64,000 nt of DNA from Lichenihabitans psoromatis (GCF_004323635.1 NZ_CP036515.1:1723501-1787500); one strand, 5' to 3'. Shown: positions 1-10,540, numbered from the stretch's first letter. The notes: generated by a model from the sequence alone, not told the origin. A program made the numbers and translations.

Positions 1-203
1 CCGGGCGTGACGATCCACCAGACCCGATGCAGCCCCAACCGCTTCATAGCCGCGAGGCTCGCCAGGCGATGACCCTCATGCGGCGGATTGAACGATCCAC
101 CGAACAAGCCGATCCGCATCCCGCGCCCGGTCAGGGGAAGCACGGGAAAGCGCCAGTGTCGGTGCGGTCCGATTGTCGAGCGCGGCGCGGGCCCTTGTTT
201 CAC
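1..203 (-). CDS. nadD: Nicotinate-nucleotide adenylyltransferase, N-terminal part
   Basis: This is the 5' part of the NAD-biosynthesis adenylyltransferase that converts nicotinate mononucleotide and ATP to deamido-NAD; the rest lies beyond base 1. The translation contains [15 protein letters not shown], the nucleotidyltransferase nucleotide-binding loop with its (H/T)xGH signature. The start is uncertain. A GTG at 203 overlaps the proA stop as GTGA and gives an N-terminal extension ending in [11 protein letters not shown], as in many rhizobial NadD proteins; an internal ATG at 119 gives a shorter form. The proA-nadD order is typical of Hyphomicrobiales, and the overlap implies translational coupling. 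Confidence 0.88.
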   Translation of the reverse strand, partial: MKQGPAPRSTIGPHRHWRFPVLPLTGRGMRIGLFGGSFNPPHEGHRLASLAAMKRLGLHRVWWIVTP

Positions 204-1501
204 GGGCGCGTTTGTCCGCTCCCGCGAATGCGATAGTTGAACGACGTCAATTGTTCGACGCCGACCGGTCCCCTCGCATGCATGCGGCCCGTCGAGATCC
301 CGATCTCGCCGCCAAATCCGAACTCGCCACCGTCGGCGAATTGGGTCGACGCATTATGGACCACGATGGCGGAATCGACCCGCGCCAGAAACGTATCGGC
401 CGCGCCCTGGTCCTCGGTGACGATACAATCGGTGTGATGGGAGCCATAGGTCTCGATATGGTCAATCGCCGCCTCTAGCCCGTCGACCAGGCGGCAGGCG
501 ATGATCGCATCCTGATATTCGGTCCGCCAATCCTGCTCGGTGGCGGGCGTGACGCGCGGATCGATCGCGCAGGTCTCGCTATCGCCGCGGATGGCGCAGC
601 CCGCGTCGATCAGCATGTCGAGCAATGGCTTGAGATGCGTCGCAGCAACGGCGCGATCGACCAACAAGGTTTCGGCCGCGCCGCAAACCCCGGTCCGCCG
701 CATTTTGGAGTTGAGCACGATCGCCTTGGCGCGTTCGAGGTCGGCGGCTTTGTCGATATAAACGTGCACGAGACCTTCGAGGTGGGCGAAGACAGGCACG
801 CGCGCTTCGCGCTCGACCCGTTCGACCAGCGTCCGACCGCCACGTGGCACGATCACGTCGATCGATCCATCGAGCCCCGACAACATCGCCCCGACGGCAT
901 CCCGGTCCCGTGTCGGCACGAGACTAATGGCTGCCTCCGGAAGACCTGCGGCGCGCAACCCCTCGACGAGACAGGCGTGAATGGCCTGGCTCGACTGAAA
1001 ACTTTCCGACCCCCCGCGCAAGATGGCTGCATTGCCGGATTTCAGACAGAGCGCTCCCGCATCCGCCGTGACGTTGGGGCGGCTCTCGTAGATGACGCCG
1101 ATGACGCCGAGCGGCGTTGCGACGCGCTCGATCACGAGACCGTTTGGACGGTCGAACCGTGCGAGGATGCGGCCCACAGGGTCGGGAAGGGCCGCGATGT
1201 CCGCGAGCGCTTGGGCCATGGCCTCGATCCGCTTGCCGTCGAGCTTCAAGCGATCAAGCGAGGCGGAGGTCAGGCCACGCCGCTCGGCATCCGTCATGTC
1301 GCGTGCATTGGCCAACAAAATGACCGGCTCGTTGGCGCGTATTGCGGCGGCAGCGGCAAACAGCGCCTTGGATTTTTGCTCTGCCGTCGCAAGCGCAAGG
1401 GCGCGCTGGGCGAGGCGAGCCGCCGCTCCGAGATCACGCATGATCGTGGTGGTCGCGCTCAAGGAGGCGCCGCCGCCTTCGATGACCGTAAAGGGCTCCA
1501 T
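200..1501 (-). CDS. proA: Gamma-glutamyl phosphate reductase
   Basis: ProA makes glutamate-5-semialdehyde from gamma-glutamyl phosphate with NADPH in cytosolic proline biosynthesis. The aldehyde-dehydrogenase fold is recognisable throughout, with the catalytic cysteine in [13 protein letters not shown] near residue 270 and [20 protein letters not shown] upstream of it. The frame is open back to a GTG at 1582, but ATG 1501 has an AAGGCGG ribosome site about 7 nt upstream and gives 433 residues, matching the usual 420-430. Its stop overlaps the nadD start. proB is not in the window. Identification is secure; only the start is debatable. Confidence 0.95.
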   Translation of the reverse strand: MEPFTVIEGGGASLSATTTIMRDLGAAARLAQRALALATAEQKSKALFAAAAAIRANEPVILLANARDMTDAERRGLTSASLDRLKLDGKRIEAMAQALADIAALPDPVGRILARFDRPNGLVIERVATPLGVIGVIYESRPNVTADAGALCLKSGNAAILRGGSESFQSSQAIHACLVEGLRAAGLPEAAISLVPTRDRDAVGAMLSGLDGSIDVIVPRGGRTLVERVEREARVPVFAHLEGLVHVYIDKAADLERAKAIVLNSKMRRTGVCGAAETLLVDRAVAATHLKPLLDMLIDAGCAIRGDSETCAIDPRVTPATEQDWRTEYQDAIIACRLVDGLEAAIDHIETYGSHHTDCIVTEDQGAADTFLARVDSAIVVHNASTQFADGGEFGFGGEIGISTGRMHARGPVGVEQLTSFNYRIRGSGQTRP

Positions 1502-1571
1502 GATGTCCGCCTTCGATTGGGTGAGCGGTTCATGCGTCACAGGCGCAACGTTGTCCAGAGAAGCGACGCGA

Positions 1572-1949
1572 TCAGGTGGCACGAACCGGCCGCACGGTGG
1601 TCCGAAAATCGACCCTCACCATATCCTGTGTGGCGATGCAGGCGACGACGCCGTCGACCCGGCCACCCGCAGTTCCATCAAGGAAGGTGAACCGACCCTG
1701 AAGATTCTGTGCGAACAGGCTCGAGAAGGCGAGATCTGGTCGGTCATCGAAGGTGAGGTCGACCGGATCGAAACCCGCTGCCTTCAGCTTGGTCACGAGC
1801 GCCGGTGAACAGGCTTGCACGACCCGGTCGCGCCCGAGAACGGCCTTGAGGACATGCTGCTGATTAAAGGCCAAGTCCCAAACGAGAGCCAGCACCACCA
1901 GTGCCGCGAGTGCGACCAGGCCGATCAGGGTCTTGAACATGAGCCGCAC
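1572..1949 (-). CDS. Small membrane-anchored or exported hypothetical protein
   Basis: This gene encodes a 125-residue protein that I do not recognise. Residues 5-25 form one hydrophobic segment ([17 protein letters not shown]), either an uncleaved anchor or a signal peptide; the rest is a soluble periplasmic-looking domain with two cysteines (QACSP and VACIA). It lies just upstream of proA and would overlap the longer GTG start of that gene, so it may be cotranscribed. A second ATG at residue 4 is an alternative start. No function is proposed. Confidence 0.6.
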   Translation of the reverse strand: MRLMFKTLIGLVALAALVVLALVWDLAFNQQHVLKAVLGRDRVVQACSPALVTKLKAAGFDPVDLTFDDRPDLAFSSLFAQNLQGRFTFLDGTAGGRVDGVVACIATQDMVRVDFRTTVRPVRAT

Positions 1950-2067
1950 GATTGATCTTTCTACAAGTCGGTTCGTCGTCCGATGAAACGCCGCAAGGGC
2001 GAGTTGATCGGTCCCATCACGTCTTTGAATGCTTGGCGCGGGCTTTTTTATTGCGACGGCGGCATGA

Positions 2068-3315
<1,248 letters not shown>

Positions 3316-3450
3316 CCCGACCTGATCGGCGATACGGCCGTCCAAGACCGTATCGCGAACGACAGCCGCATCCTCGCCGTGCTTGCGCGTTGGGCCTGCG
3401 CCGAACCTTTGGCACATCCGGCCGTTAGAGCCGAAACAGGGGAAGAACGC

Positions 3451-4458
3451 ATGTCGCGACCATTAGCCTGGGGCGTGTTGAGCACGGCCAACATCGGCGT
3501 CGAGACCGTGATCCCTGCGATGCAGAAGGGCGAGCTTGGCGAGATCCGCGCCATCGCGTCTCGTAACGTGACGACCGCGCAAGCCGCTGCGGATCGGCTC
3601 GGCATCCCGCAGGCCTATGGTAGCTACGAGGAGTTGCTGGCCGATCCGGCGATCGACGCCATCTACAACCCCCTCCCCAACCATTTGCATGTTCCGTGGA
3701 CGCTCCGGGCGCTCGAAGCCGGAAAGCACGTGCTTTGCGAAAAGCCGATCGTCCTGACGGCTGACGAAGCCACGCGACTGGTCGAAGCTTCGGCCCGTAC
3801 AGGCCGGCTCGTAGCCGAAGCGTTTATGGTTCGCCATCATCCGCAATGGCTCAAGGTGCGCGATCTGATCGCAACCGGGTGCATCGGCGAAACGCGCGCG
3901 ATCGGCACGCTGTTTTCCTATTTCCTAACTGACCCGAGCAATGTCCGCAATCAGGCCGACATTGGAGGGGGTGGCCTTTACGACATCGGTTGCTACGCGA
4001 TCAACACCGCTCGCTTTGTCTTTGGCGACGAACCAGAGCGCGTCATCGGGTTGTTCGATCGCGATCCTGCCATGCGGGTCGACAGGATGGCGAGCGCTCT
4101 GGCCGCGTTCCCCGGATCACGGCATCTGACCTTCACCTGCGCGACCCAGGCGGTGCCTTACCAGCGAGTTCAGATTCTCGGCACGACGGGCCGTATCGAG
4201 ATCTAGATCCCGTTCAACGCTCAGCCGGATCGACCGAGCCGCTTGTTCGTCGACGATGGAGGCGATGTGACCGGCAAGGACATCGAGGTGATCGAACTCC
4301 CCCTCGCCAACCAATATACGCTGCAAGGCGATGCTTTTTCCCGCGCGGTACTCGAGCAACGTCCGCTTGAATGGGGGATGGCAGACAGCATCGCCAATAT
4401 GCGGGTCATCGACGCGCTCTTCCGCTCCGGCGAAAGCCAGCGTTGGGAGACGCCGTAA
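3451..4458 (+). pseudogene. Gfo/Idh/MocA oxidoreductase interrupted by one in-frame TAG
   Basis: This encodes an NAD(P)-dependent sugar or inositol-type dehydrogenase of the Gfo/Idh/MocA family. The Rossmann start is WGVLSTANIG, followed by YNPLPNHLH and the family motif CEKPI (GKHVLCEKPIVLTADE). Translation from ATG 3451, which has a GGGGAAG ribosome site, stops at TAG 4204-4206 after GRIEI. The same frame then continues without interruption to 4458 (IPFNAQPDRPSR onwards) and completes a normal 335-residue protein. The TAG sits where a Glu codon (GAG) is expected, so one G-to-T change explains it. It is either a recent pseudogene or a base-call error. Confidence 0.85.
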
Positions 4459-4464
4459 ATCTTC

Positions 4465-4875
4465 TTATGAGGCGGCCGGCCCAGGGCCATATTGCTCGTC
4501 GGTAACCTTCTCCATCCAGGTCACGGGGCTGCCCTCAAGCTTTTCCGCAATGGCCACATGGGTCATGGCCGTCGTTGGTGTCGCGCCGTGCCAATGTTTC
4601 TCGCCGGGCGAAAACCAGACGATATCGCCGGGCCGGATTTCTTCGATCGAGCCACCATCGCGTTGGGCCCAGCCGAGCCCCGAGACGACGAGCAGCGTTT
4701 GTCCAAACGGGTGCGTGTGCCACGCCGTTCGCGCGCTGGGTTCGAAGGTCACCGTCGCACCGCTGACGCGTGCCGATTCAGTGCCTTGGAACGGAGCGTC
4801 GATCCGTACGGTTCCGGTGAAATAATCGGCCGGCCCCTTGGCGGATGCCGTCGAGCCGCTGCGTTTGATATCCAC
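4465..4875 (-). CDS. Manganese cupin, hydroxynitrile-lyase-like
   Basis: This 136-residue single-domain cupin closely matches the bacterial (R)-selective hydroxynitrile lyase-type cupins known from Granulicella and Acidobacterium. The metal ligands are visible as WHTHPFGQ (His53, His55, Gln59) and KHWHG (His94, with His96 nearby), and His106 in MTHVA matches the proposed catalytic histidine. [16 protein letters not shown] and the C-terminal [10 protein letters not shown] are characteristic of the group. It has no signal peptide, so it is cytosolic. It converges on the broken oxidoreductase gene. The family also contains proteins of unknown role, so cyanohydrin cleavage is a prediction. Confidence 0.8.
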   Translation of the reverse strand: MDIKRSGSTASAKGPADYFTGTVRIDAPFQGTESARVSGATVTFEPSARTAWHTHPFGQTLLVVSGLGWAQRDGGSIEEIRPGDIVWFSPGEKHWHGATPTTAMTHVAIAEKLEGSPVTWMEKVTDEQYGPGPAAS

Positions 4876-5089
4876 GACTGCTCTCCTCTGTTGCTACTCT
4901 GCGCGCGATCGTAAAGCATTCCGGTGGTTGACGGAAAGCGCCGCTGCAGCGCCCCCTCTCGTTCGCTCCACGATATTGAGGCTCACACAGTCGCGGTTGA
5001 TCCTCGGCCCAGACCACTTTTGTATCGGCATCAACCAAGCTATTGCTGCGCGGGCAATGAGTGGCGTGGCCGTCGAACGGAGAGACGAT

Positions 5090-5440
5090 ATGTTGGTGGT
5101 CTGGCGCGGTCGAGGATGCTGGGTCATCTTTTTGATCGCCCTTGCGGCCTTTCTTCCGATCATCGTTCTTTGGAAGGTCGATGGGCCCGAGATCGACCGC
5201 GGTGTCGCGGTCACCATGGGGTTGGCGGCTGTGATGATTGCGGCGCTCGGACTACGCTGGAATCGTGGCGTGACCTTTCATGCGTCAGCGCAAGCGCATT
5301 CGTTCTGGGGCATCCCCATGCAATTATGGGCACTGCCGACCGCGCTCTTCGCCATCTTGCTCGGCACAGGCGTCATCACGACGGCAGAAGCAGCTCCGCT
5401 ACGGCCACCCATGCCGATCACCGACCGCGGCGCTCCGTAA
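5090..5440 (+). CDS. Small integral membrane protein
   Basis: This gene encodes a predicted 116-residue membrane protein with three hydrophobic segments (around residues 10-28, 41-60 and 78-98), a short N-terminal cytosolic stretch and a proline-rich tail. ATG 5090 is chosen over earlier in-frame starts because GGAGAG lies 6 nt upstream of it. The family is not recognised. It converges on the exported protein encoded at 5514-6230. The call rests on an open frame, a good ribosome site and clear hydrophobic periodicity. Confidence 0.6.
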   Translation: MLVVWRGRGCWVIFLIALAAFLPIIVLWKVDGPEIDRGVAVTMGLAAVMIAALGLRWNRGVTFHASAQAHSFWGIPMQLWALPTALFAILLGTGVITTAEAAPLRPPMPITDRGAP

Positions 5441-5513
5441 GGGCAGGGCCATCAGCCGTTGCGAGACTTAAATCCTTTCCAGCGTGGCGACCTTGGTTCA
5501 GATCGGCGCCTGC

Positions 5514-6230
5514 CTATTGGTCTCTCCGGTAAAAGCCAGAAAAGCTGACGTTGGCTCCGCCGCAGGCTTTGTTGTCACGCACGACGAGGTAAGGTCCTCG
5601 CCGGACCATGCGGACGTTGCATGTGAACTCGTCGCCCGCACCAAAGGGCAGCGTGTGGTTTTCATCGCCCATCGCAAAGGCCAGCACGCCCTTGTCGGGT
5701 CGCATCGTGCCGGCGAGTTCGCCGGTGTGAACGGACCCAAGTCGACGCCGGTCTGGTGTATCGCCCCAGGTCGCGTCACCTGTCACGATCAGCGCACCGC
5801 TGCTGCCGTTCGCGATCGTGATGGTCTGCTCAGGCGCAACCCAATGCCCCGCCCAATCGGTGGGTGACTGCTGATCGTTGGGGAGCGGCGCCAGCGCGGC
5901 CGTCGGAAGCCATGCGATGGTCGAGGGTCCCCGGCGGCCCAGAAATCCTGAACAGGTATAGGCGCCCTGTGTCGGTCCAATCAGCACCACGTCGCCCGCG
6001 ACAAGAAAGGCTCGCTGCTGGCACTCCGGCTTGTCGCTCGGACATCCATGCACCAGGGCGTCGATCTGCACGAATTGAGTTCGCGGCGTCTCCGACCGGA
6101 CCACGGCCACACGCGGCTCATCGACCGCGACGTCGGACCAGACGCAGTCAGCCCAGGCGTCGGACGGCACCGCTACCACAGCCATCATGAAGGCGAGAGC
6201 GAAGCGCTTGTCGATCCATCGTCGCAGCAT
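5514..6230 (-). CDS. Exported hypothetical protein, possibly SH3-like N-terminal domain
   Basis: This 238-residue protein has an N-terminal signal peptide (RFALAFMMAVVAVPSDAWA, cleavage likely before DCVW) and therefore acts in the periplasm. The first half (RVAVVRSETPRTQFVQ... followed by a cysteine-containing loop and AYTCSGFLGRRG) resembles bacterial SH3-like modules that end in a tryptophan-rich turn (STIAWLP). The second half is a beta-rich domain of unknown type. Six or more cysteines suggest disulfides. It is followed by another envelope gene after 11 nt on the same strand. No function is assigned. Confidence 0.6.
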   Translation of the reverse strand: MLRRWIDKRFALAFMMAVVAVPSDAWADCVWSDVAVDEPRVAVVRSETPRTQFVQIDALVHGCPSDKPECQQRAFLVAGDVVLIGPTQGAYTCSGFLGRRGPSTIAWLPTAALAPLPNDQQSPTDWAGHWVAPEQTITIANGSSGALIVTGDATWGDTPDRRRLGSVHTGELAGTMRPDKGVLAFAMGDENHTLPFGAGDEFTCNVRMVRRGPYLVVRDNKACGGANVSFSGFYRRDQ

Positions 6231-6241
6231 CGTCAGCCCTC

Positions 6242-6745
6242 TTACACGTGACCGGCGATTGATCGCCGATTACGGATCAGCGCGACCAGCGGCAGCATCG
6301 TGGCGCCGAGCAGTGCCACCACCAGGGCCGCCAACGTGAACGTGCGGTTCCACAATTGATTGAGCGCCAAATCGGTGGTGACAAGGTCGGGCTTAGCGGG
6401 GTCGGCCAAGACGTCGATCGTATATTCGCCGACGTGAACGCCCGTGAAGACATAATTCACGCGTCGCGACACGGAGCCGGACGGCGTCTCTACCGACAAG
6501 GTCGCATTGCAGATGTGTACAATCAGTTGGGAACTGCATTTGCCGTCGGTGACCTCGGCCTCGGCCACAGGGCGTGCTGCCTCTCGCACCTGCCAATCCG
6601 ACACAAGCGTGGGCGCTGTATAGATGGTGGCAGCAACCAGCATCGCGCCAAACATAAGACTGCTGAGCAAGACCCAGATCGTTTGCTTCCAGTCACGAGC
6701 TGGCGGTGGGAGCCGCAGGGGCGTCGAATCGAGGGACGTCATCAT
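6242..6745 (-). CDS. DUF3592-like membrane protein
   Basis: This 167-residue protein has a hydrophobic segment near each end (residues about 24-45 and 133-155) and a central soluble domain. The central part (VNYVFTGVHVGEYTIDVLADPAKPD) resembles the DUF3592 pattern in which a short beta domain sits between two transmembrane helices. Two cysteines (GKCSS and VHICN) could pair outside the membrane. It lies between the exported protein gene and the C-terminal fragment of the M48 gene on the same strand and may belong to one envelope operon. Its function is unknown. Confidence 0.6.
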   Translation of the reverse strand: MMTSLDSTPLRLPPPARDWKQTIWVLLSSLMFGAMLVAATIYTAPTLVSDWQVREAARPVAEAEVTDGKCSSQLIVHICNATLSVETPSGSVSRRVNYVFTGVHVGEYTIDVLADPAKPDLVTTDLALNQLWNRTFTLAALVVALLGATMLPLVALIRNRRSIAGHV

Positions 6746-6754
6746 GGCAACGGT

Positions 6755-7378
6755 CTAAACCATTAAAGCGTCGCCAGCCAAGACGTGCGGCGCAGCGTTT
6801 AATGCCGCGAGACGCCGCCGGGCTTCTGCAGCATGCTGGTAGCGGCCGAGCAGATCGGCGAACTCCTGCGGCTTCATCTTGCCGGGCAGAATGGTCTTCA
6901 GCGTCACGATGCGCTGCTTGGGGTCAAGCTTGACGTTGCGAGCCCGTGTCACGCGTTCAGGAAGCGGCGATCCAGGCCGCAGCAAAAGGCGCGTGGTCAT
7001 GCGATTATAGTCGCAAGCGAGGTCCAAATCGGCGATGTCGTCCCAGGCGATCGGTCGATCGAGGCCCGGAACGGTTAGCGCGTCTCTCCCGAAAACAAGC
7101 GACGTTCGCTCGCCTTGCCAGAGACAGAAGAGGCCGAAGCCGGCCAATAACGCTCCGAGCGTGGCGCTCGTCGCCGCCACCAACCTTAACTCGCCTGCTC
7201 CGAGCCCGGGTACATCCGTCACCAACAGGATGAGCGAGACGCCGATCATGACGCCGCCGGAGACCAAGAGGACGTAGCCTTGTGGGCGTTTGTTGACGGT
7301 GAGCACCCGATCGTCAGCATCGACCTTCGCGGCTGTCGCGGCCAGATGGGCCTGGAGCGCATCGTCATTCTGCCGCAC
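6755..7378 (-). CDS. C-terminal membrane domain of the frameshifted M48 protein
   Basis: This reading frame carries two transmembrane helices (about residues 34-55 and 64-90) and a cytosolic C-terminal domain with a PH-like pattern (TSLVFGRDALTVPGLDRPIAWDDI). The GTG at 7378 is probably not a real start: the same frame is open upstream to the 8-C tract at 7462-7469, where REALGKLAAYFDDP joins smoothly to the M48 protein. If the tract were one base shorter the two frames would fuse into one protein of about 720 residues. I therefore regard this as the 3' part of the M48 gene, not an independent gene. Confidence 0.6.
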   Translation of the reverse strand: MRQNDDALQAHLAATAAKVDADDRVLTVNKRPQGYVLLVSGGVMIGVSLILLVTDVPGLGAGELRLVAATSATLGALLAGFGLFCLWQGERTSLVFGRDALTVPGLDRPIAWDDIADLDLACDYNRMTTRLLLRPGSPLPERVTRARNVKLDPKQRIVTLKTILPGKMKPQEFADLLGRYQHAAEARRRLAALNAAPHVLAGDALMV

Positions 7379-7391
7379 GGCCGCGAGGAAA

Positions 7392-8924
7392 TCAGCCGTC
7401 GCCGCCTGGCAGAGGCCGACCGGGTCGTCGAAGTAGGCCGCGAGCTTGCCGAGTGCCTCGCGGGGGGGGTGCCGCTCTTGCCGCGTCGAGCCGTTCGGGG
7501 GAGGGCGGACAGCCTAGTGCCGCAAGGCGATCGCGCGTGGTCGGGTGGGTGTCGGTCGGGTGAGTCTGTTCGGCCTCGAGATGAGCGGCGGGATCGTCGA
7601 GACCGCGTGCGATGGCGTGATCGAGCACAGCCGCGACCATATCGGGCGCCCCCATCCCACGGTTCTCCGTGGCTTCGTCGAGCGTTTCGACGATGCGCGG
7701 TCGGACGGCACCCACCCGCAAGAGCGCGCGGGCGGCGGCCTCTGGCGAAGTCGGTCCGGCCCCGACACGATCGGCCGCAAATTCGCGGGTTCGGCTCCAG
7801 TGGCGCACGGCATAATGGAACCGATCCATCACGAATAATCCGAGCCACATAGCGGGACTGAGAAGTCCGAAGGCCGAACCGCTTCCTTCGCCGACGGCCG
7901 CCACCGCATCGAGGGACCGGCCGACGCCTGCATAGATCGGCAGAAAGCGCAGGCTGTAGGCGGTATCGCCCCCGGCGAAATGGGCGAGCTCATGTCCGAT
8001 GATCGACGCGACCTCGTCGCCCCGCAGCAGCGTCAGGTAGGGCAGGGGGACATAAAGCGTGCGGCCTGCGAGCTTGTGGCCGCCGGGTTGCAAGATCTTG
8101 GGTCCGGCGCTGACGAAGAAGCCCTCCGTTAGTCCAACCACGATGGTATCGGGTTTGAGTGATCCGAGCCGTTCAGCAAGCCCGTCGACGAGCCGCCAAA
8201 GGCCCGGTGCCGCTGCCGGAGGGACCAGCCGACCCAAAATGGGAAGCGGGTCGGGCTCGAAGGCCGCCAGCGCGTGTCGTAACCCGGCCAAGGTGCTGCC
8301 CGCCACAAAGATGCTGCCGAGAACGGCGATGCATGCGACGGCCAATAGCTTGATCTCGCTGGTGCCGATTCCGGGTTGAGCAAGCGCTGCCGCCTCGAAG
8401 ACGACGACCGATACGAAGGCCGTCGTCCCGAGCACGACCTGCGTCGCGAGGATCGCCGGTAAAACCGTTCGGACAAGGGAGAAACCGCGCACGAGGATCT
8501 CGCGCGACGTCCGCCCGAGCCATCCGAGCGCCCCACCGGTGATGAGAACCAGGAGTGACAGCGCGGCGACAAAAGCCGAGGCCCCCATCACAACGGGTGG
8601 CAACATGCGCCGCAGGTCCATGACCTTGGTGAGGGACGCGACCTCTTTCAGGGCCTCACGCGCCTGGTCCAGCGCAAGGGGCCCTCCATACAGTTGGCCG
8701 TTGCGGCGAAACTGCATGGTGAAGTCCATCTTGCCGTTCTTGGGCGCCTGCGCTTCGAGTTGTGCGACGACACCGGACAGGCGGAGCTGCTCGTTGTGGA
8801 GATCGAGCCAGTCGGCAACGCCGCGTTGCTGTTCCCAGCATCCCAGCAGCAAGATCGCCAGCGGCAGCAACACGGTCGCGGCCAACAGCCTCATGAATCG
8901 ACGGGCACGGGACTGCGGCGTCAT
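7392..8924 (-). CDS. M48-family membrane metalloprotease (frame shifted near its end)
   Basis: This is a zinc peptidase of the HtpX/Ste24 type with several transmembrane helices in its first 230 residues. The catalytic motif HELAHFAGGD and the downstream glutamate motif EFAADRVGA are both intact, so the active site is complete. ATG 8924 is preferred over an upstream start because AGGAGG precedes it by 6 nt. The C terminus after PPSPERLDAARAAP becomes an arginine/proline-rich shadow (PPRGTRQARGLLRR) as the frame crosses eight Cs at 7462-7469. The native protein probably continues into the frame ending at 6755. It likely acts on membrane or envelope proteins. Confidence 0.82.
   Translation of the reverse strand: MTPQSRARRFMRLLAATVLLPLAILLLGCWEQQRGVADWLDLHNEQLRLSGVVAQLEAQAPKNGKMDFTMQFRRNGQLYGGPLALDQAREALKEVASLTKVMDLRRMLPPVVMGASAFVAALSLLVLITGGALGWLGRTSREILVRGFSLVRTVLPAILATQVVLGTTAFVSVVVFEAAALAQPGIGTSEIKLLAVACIAVLGSIFVAGSTLAGLRHALAAFEPDPLPILGRLVPPAAAPGLWRLVDGLAERLGSLKPDTIVVGLTEGFFVSAGPKILQPGGHKLAGRTLYVPLPYLTLLRGDEVASIIGHELAHFAGGDTAYSLRFLPIYAGVGRSLDAVAAVGEGSGSAFGLLSPAMWLGLFVMDRFHYAVRHWSRTREFAADRVGAGPTSPEAAARALLRVGAVRPRIVETLDEATENRGMGAPDMVAAVLDHAIARGLDDPAAHLEAEQTHPTDTHPTTRDRLAALGCPPSPERLDAARAAPPPRGTRQARGLLRRPGRPLPGGDG
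7462..7469. repeat. 8-base G/C homopolymer at the M48 frameshift
   Basis: Eight consecutive Gs on the plus strand (Cs on the coding strand) mark the exact point where the M48 reading frame leaves its conserved sequence. With seven bases the frame reads AAPPREALGKLAAYFDDP and stays open to 6755. This is a classic site for sequencing error, slipped-strand phase variation or transcriptional slippage. Confidence 0.85.
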
Positions 8925-9009
8925 ATCTCGCCTCCTGAGAGCCAAGTTTGGCAAGGGTCGAGGCTTCCCCTGGTCCCCACGAGCATCGGTTTCGCCGGAG
9001 CGACGACGG

Positions 9010-10119
9010 TCAAATCGAGATCTTGTCCGTCACGGAAATCCCGTGCCCGACGAGACCGATATAGTTGTGCTCATGCGCCGACAGCACGGCGATCGACCTG
9101 ACACCGAGGTCGCGCAGGATTTGCGCGCCGACACCGATATCGCGCCAGCGGGTTTTCCTGGCTTCGGCACTTTGATGATGTTCGCCAGTGCCGGCGCTGA
9201 CCGCCGCCTGCGGCGCGGCCGTCGCGACATCCGGATTGCGGACAACGATGAACACGCCGCGGCCTCTTTGTCGGAAGATCTCGAACGCTCGGCCGATTTG
9301 ATTAAATCCCGGCTCGATCAATTCGCGAACGGGTTGCTCGCGATGGATGCGGCACGGCACGTCCATGCCGCCGCTGAGGTCGCCGAAAACGACCGCGATA
9401 TGCTGCCAGGGGTCGAGCTTTGTCGCATAGGCATGGACCGTCACGGCATGGCCGTCGATCGTCGCCTGTTCGGTCGACAAGCGTTGAACGAGACTCTCAC
9501 TTTGCACGCGGGCCGCGATCAAATCCTCGATCGTAACGATCCGCAAGCCATGTTCCCGCGCGAAACGGATCAGTTCGTCGAGGCGCTTCACTGTGCCGTC
9601 GTCGTTCACGACCTCCGCCAGAACCGCCACATCAGACAGCCCCGCCATCGTGGCAAGATCGATCGCCGCTTCGGTGTGACCCGAGCGCGTGAGGACGCCG
9701 CCGGCCCGGCCGATCAGCGGAAAGACATGGCCGGGTCTGAGGAAGTCGCCGGCTTGCGCCCCGGCTGCCGCGAGCGCCCGCACCGTGTTGGTTCGCTCGA
9801 TGGCCGAGATGCCGGTCGTCATCCCTCGTTTCGCATCGACGCTGACCGTAAAGGCGGTCCGCATTGGATCGAGATTGTTGGCCACCATCGGCGGCAATTG
9901 CAGGCGCTCGGCTCGTTCGGCGGCCATGGGAGCGCAGATGATGCCACTGGTGTGGCGGATCATGAAGGCCATCCGCTCAGGCGTGGCGGTTTCGGCCGCC
10001 ATGATCAGATCGCCTTCGTTCTCGCGATCGGTGTCGTCCACCACGACGACGAGTTCGCCGCGCCCCACGGCCGAGACCGCGTCCGCGATCGTGTCGAGCT
10101 TGAAAGTGTGTTCGGTCAT
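9010..10119 (-). CDS. ribB: 3,4-dihydroxy-2-butanone-4-phosphate synthase with degenerate RibA domain
   Basis: The first 200 residues are a complete DHBP synthase, which converts ribulose 5-phosphate to the four-carbon riboflavin precursor and formate. DDTDRENEGDL and RSGHTEAAIDLA carry the acidic metal ligands and catalytic residues. The remaining 165 residues follow the GTP cyclohydrolase II fold, but the zinc-binding cysteine set (C-x2-GD-x-F-x9-C-x-C) is missing; only DVPCRIH remains at the corresponding region. The protein is therefore predicted to be RibB only, as in many alphaproteobacteria with split or decayed RibBA. No FMN riboswitch was seen upstream. Confidence 0.92.
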   Translation of the reverse strand: MTEHTFKLDTIADAVSAVGRGELVVVVDDTDRENEGDLIMAAETATPERMAFMIRHTSGIICAPMAAERAERLQLPPMVANNLDPMRTAFTVSVDAKRGMTTGISAIERTNTVRALAAAGAQAGDFLRPGHVFPLIGRAGGVLTRSGHTEAAIDLATMAGLSDVAVLAEVVNDDGTVKRLDELIRFAREHGLRIVTIEDLIAARVQSESLVQRLSTEQATIDGHAVTVHAYATKLDPWQHIAVVFGDLSGGMDVPCRIHREQPVRELIEPGFNQIGRAFEIFRQRGRGVFIVVRNPDVATAAPQAAVSAGTGEHHQSAEARKTRWRDIGVGAQILRDLGVRSIAVLSAHEHNYIGLVGHGISVTDKISI

Positions 10120-10540
10120 AAGGTCCTACCGCAGCGAAGCTGTCGTCGAACGCGTGTCCGAAATCGGCGAAGACGCGTCCCTTGAAAAATCGCGATGACC
10201 TGATCTACCGGCGCTGACGGCATGACGCAATCATGCTGGCTCGAGCGATGTGGACACTCGCGATAGTGCCCCCTTTTCGATGGCGGTTTTGCAGGTGACC
10301 GGAGACATGGCCGCCTTCTTATACACAGCCGATCAGACTGACGCTTCGATCGATCGGAAGCTCGCTTTGGTCAAAGAAGAGCGGCGCGGTTTAGTCGGGA
10401 AGGGTCCGCAGGGTCTCGCCCGGTCGACAGCCGCATGAACTCCGTCCTGGCGGAACTGTCGTGCCTCAAGGAGGTTGATCGCGGAGCGCACGAGCCCGGT
10501 TTGTCGCGCCGGGTCGATCAGCAGAGTCTGGCAGGATGTG
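10120..10540. other. Intergenic region without a recognised gene
   Basis: This 420-bp gap separates divergent ribB and the metallo-beta-lactamase-fold gene. Short open frames exist, but none has a convincing ribosome site together with recognisable sequence. I found no FMN-riboswitch core and no RNA gene. It presumably contains two divergent promoters. Confidence 0.4.

Noticed and set aside
635..1690. 351-codon plus-strand frame across proA
   Set aside because: It is antisense to a clear proA and results from high GC at third positions.
10250..10438. 62-codon open frame upstream of the metallo-beta-lactamase-fold gene
   Set aside because: It has no ribosome site or recognisable sequence and lies in a region that reads equally well in other frames.
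10120..10450. Possible FMN riboswitch upstream of ribB
   Set aside because: No FMN-box sequence could be found on the minus strand.
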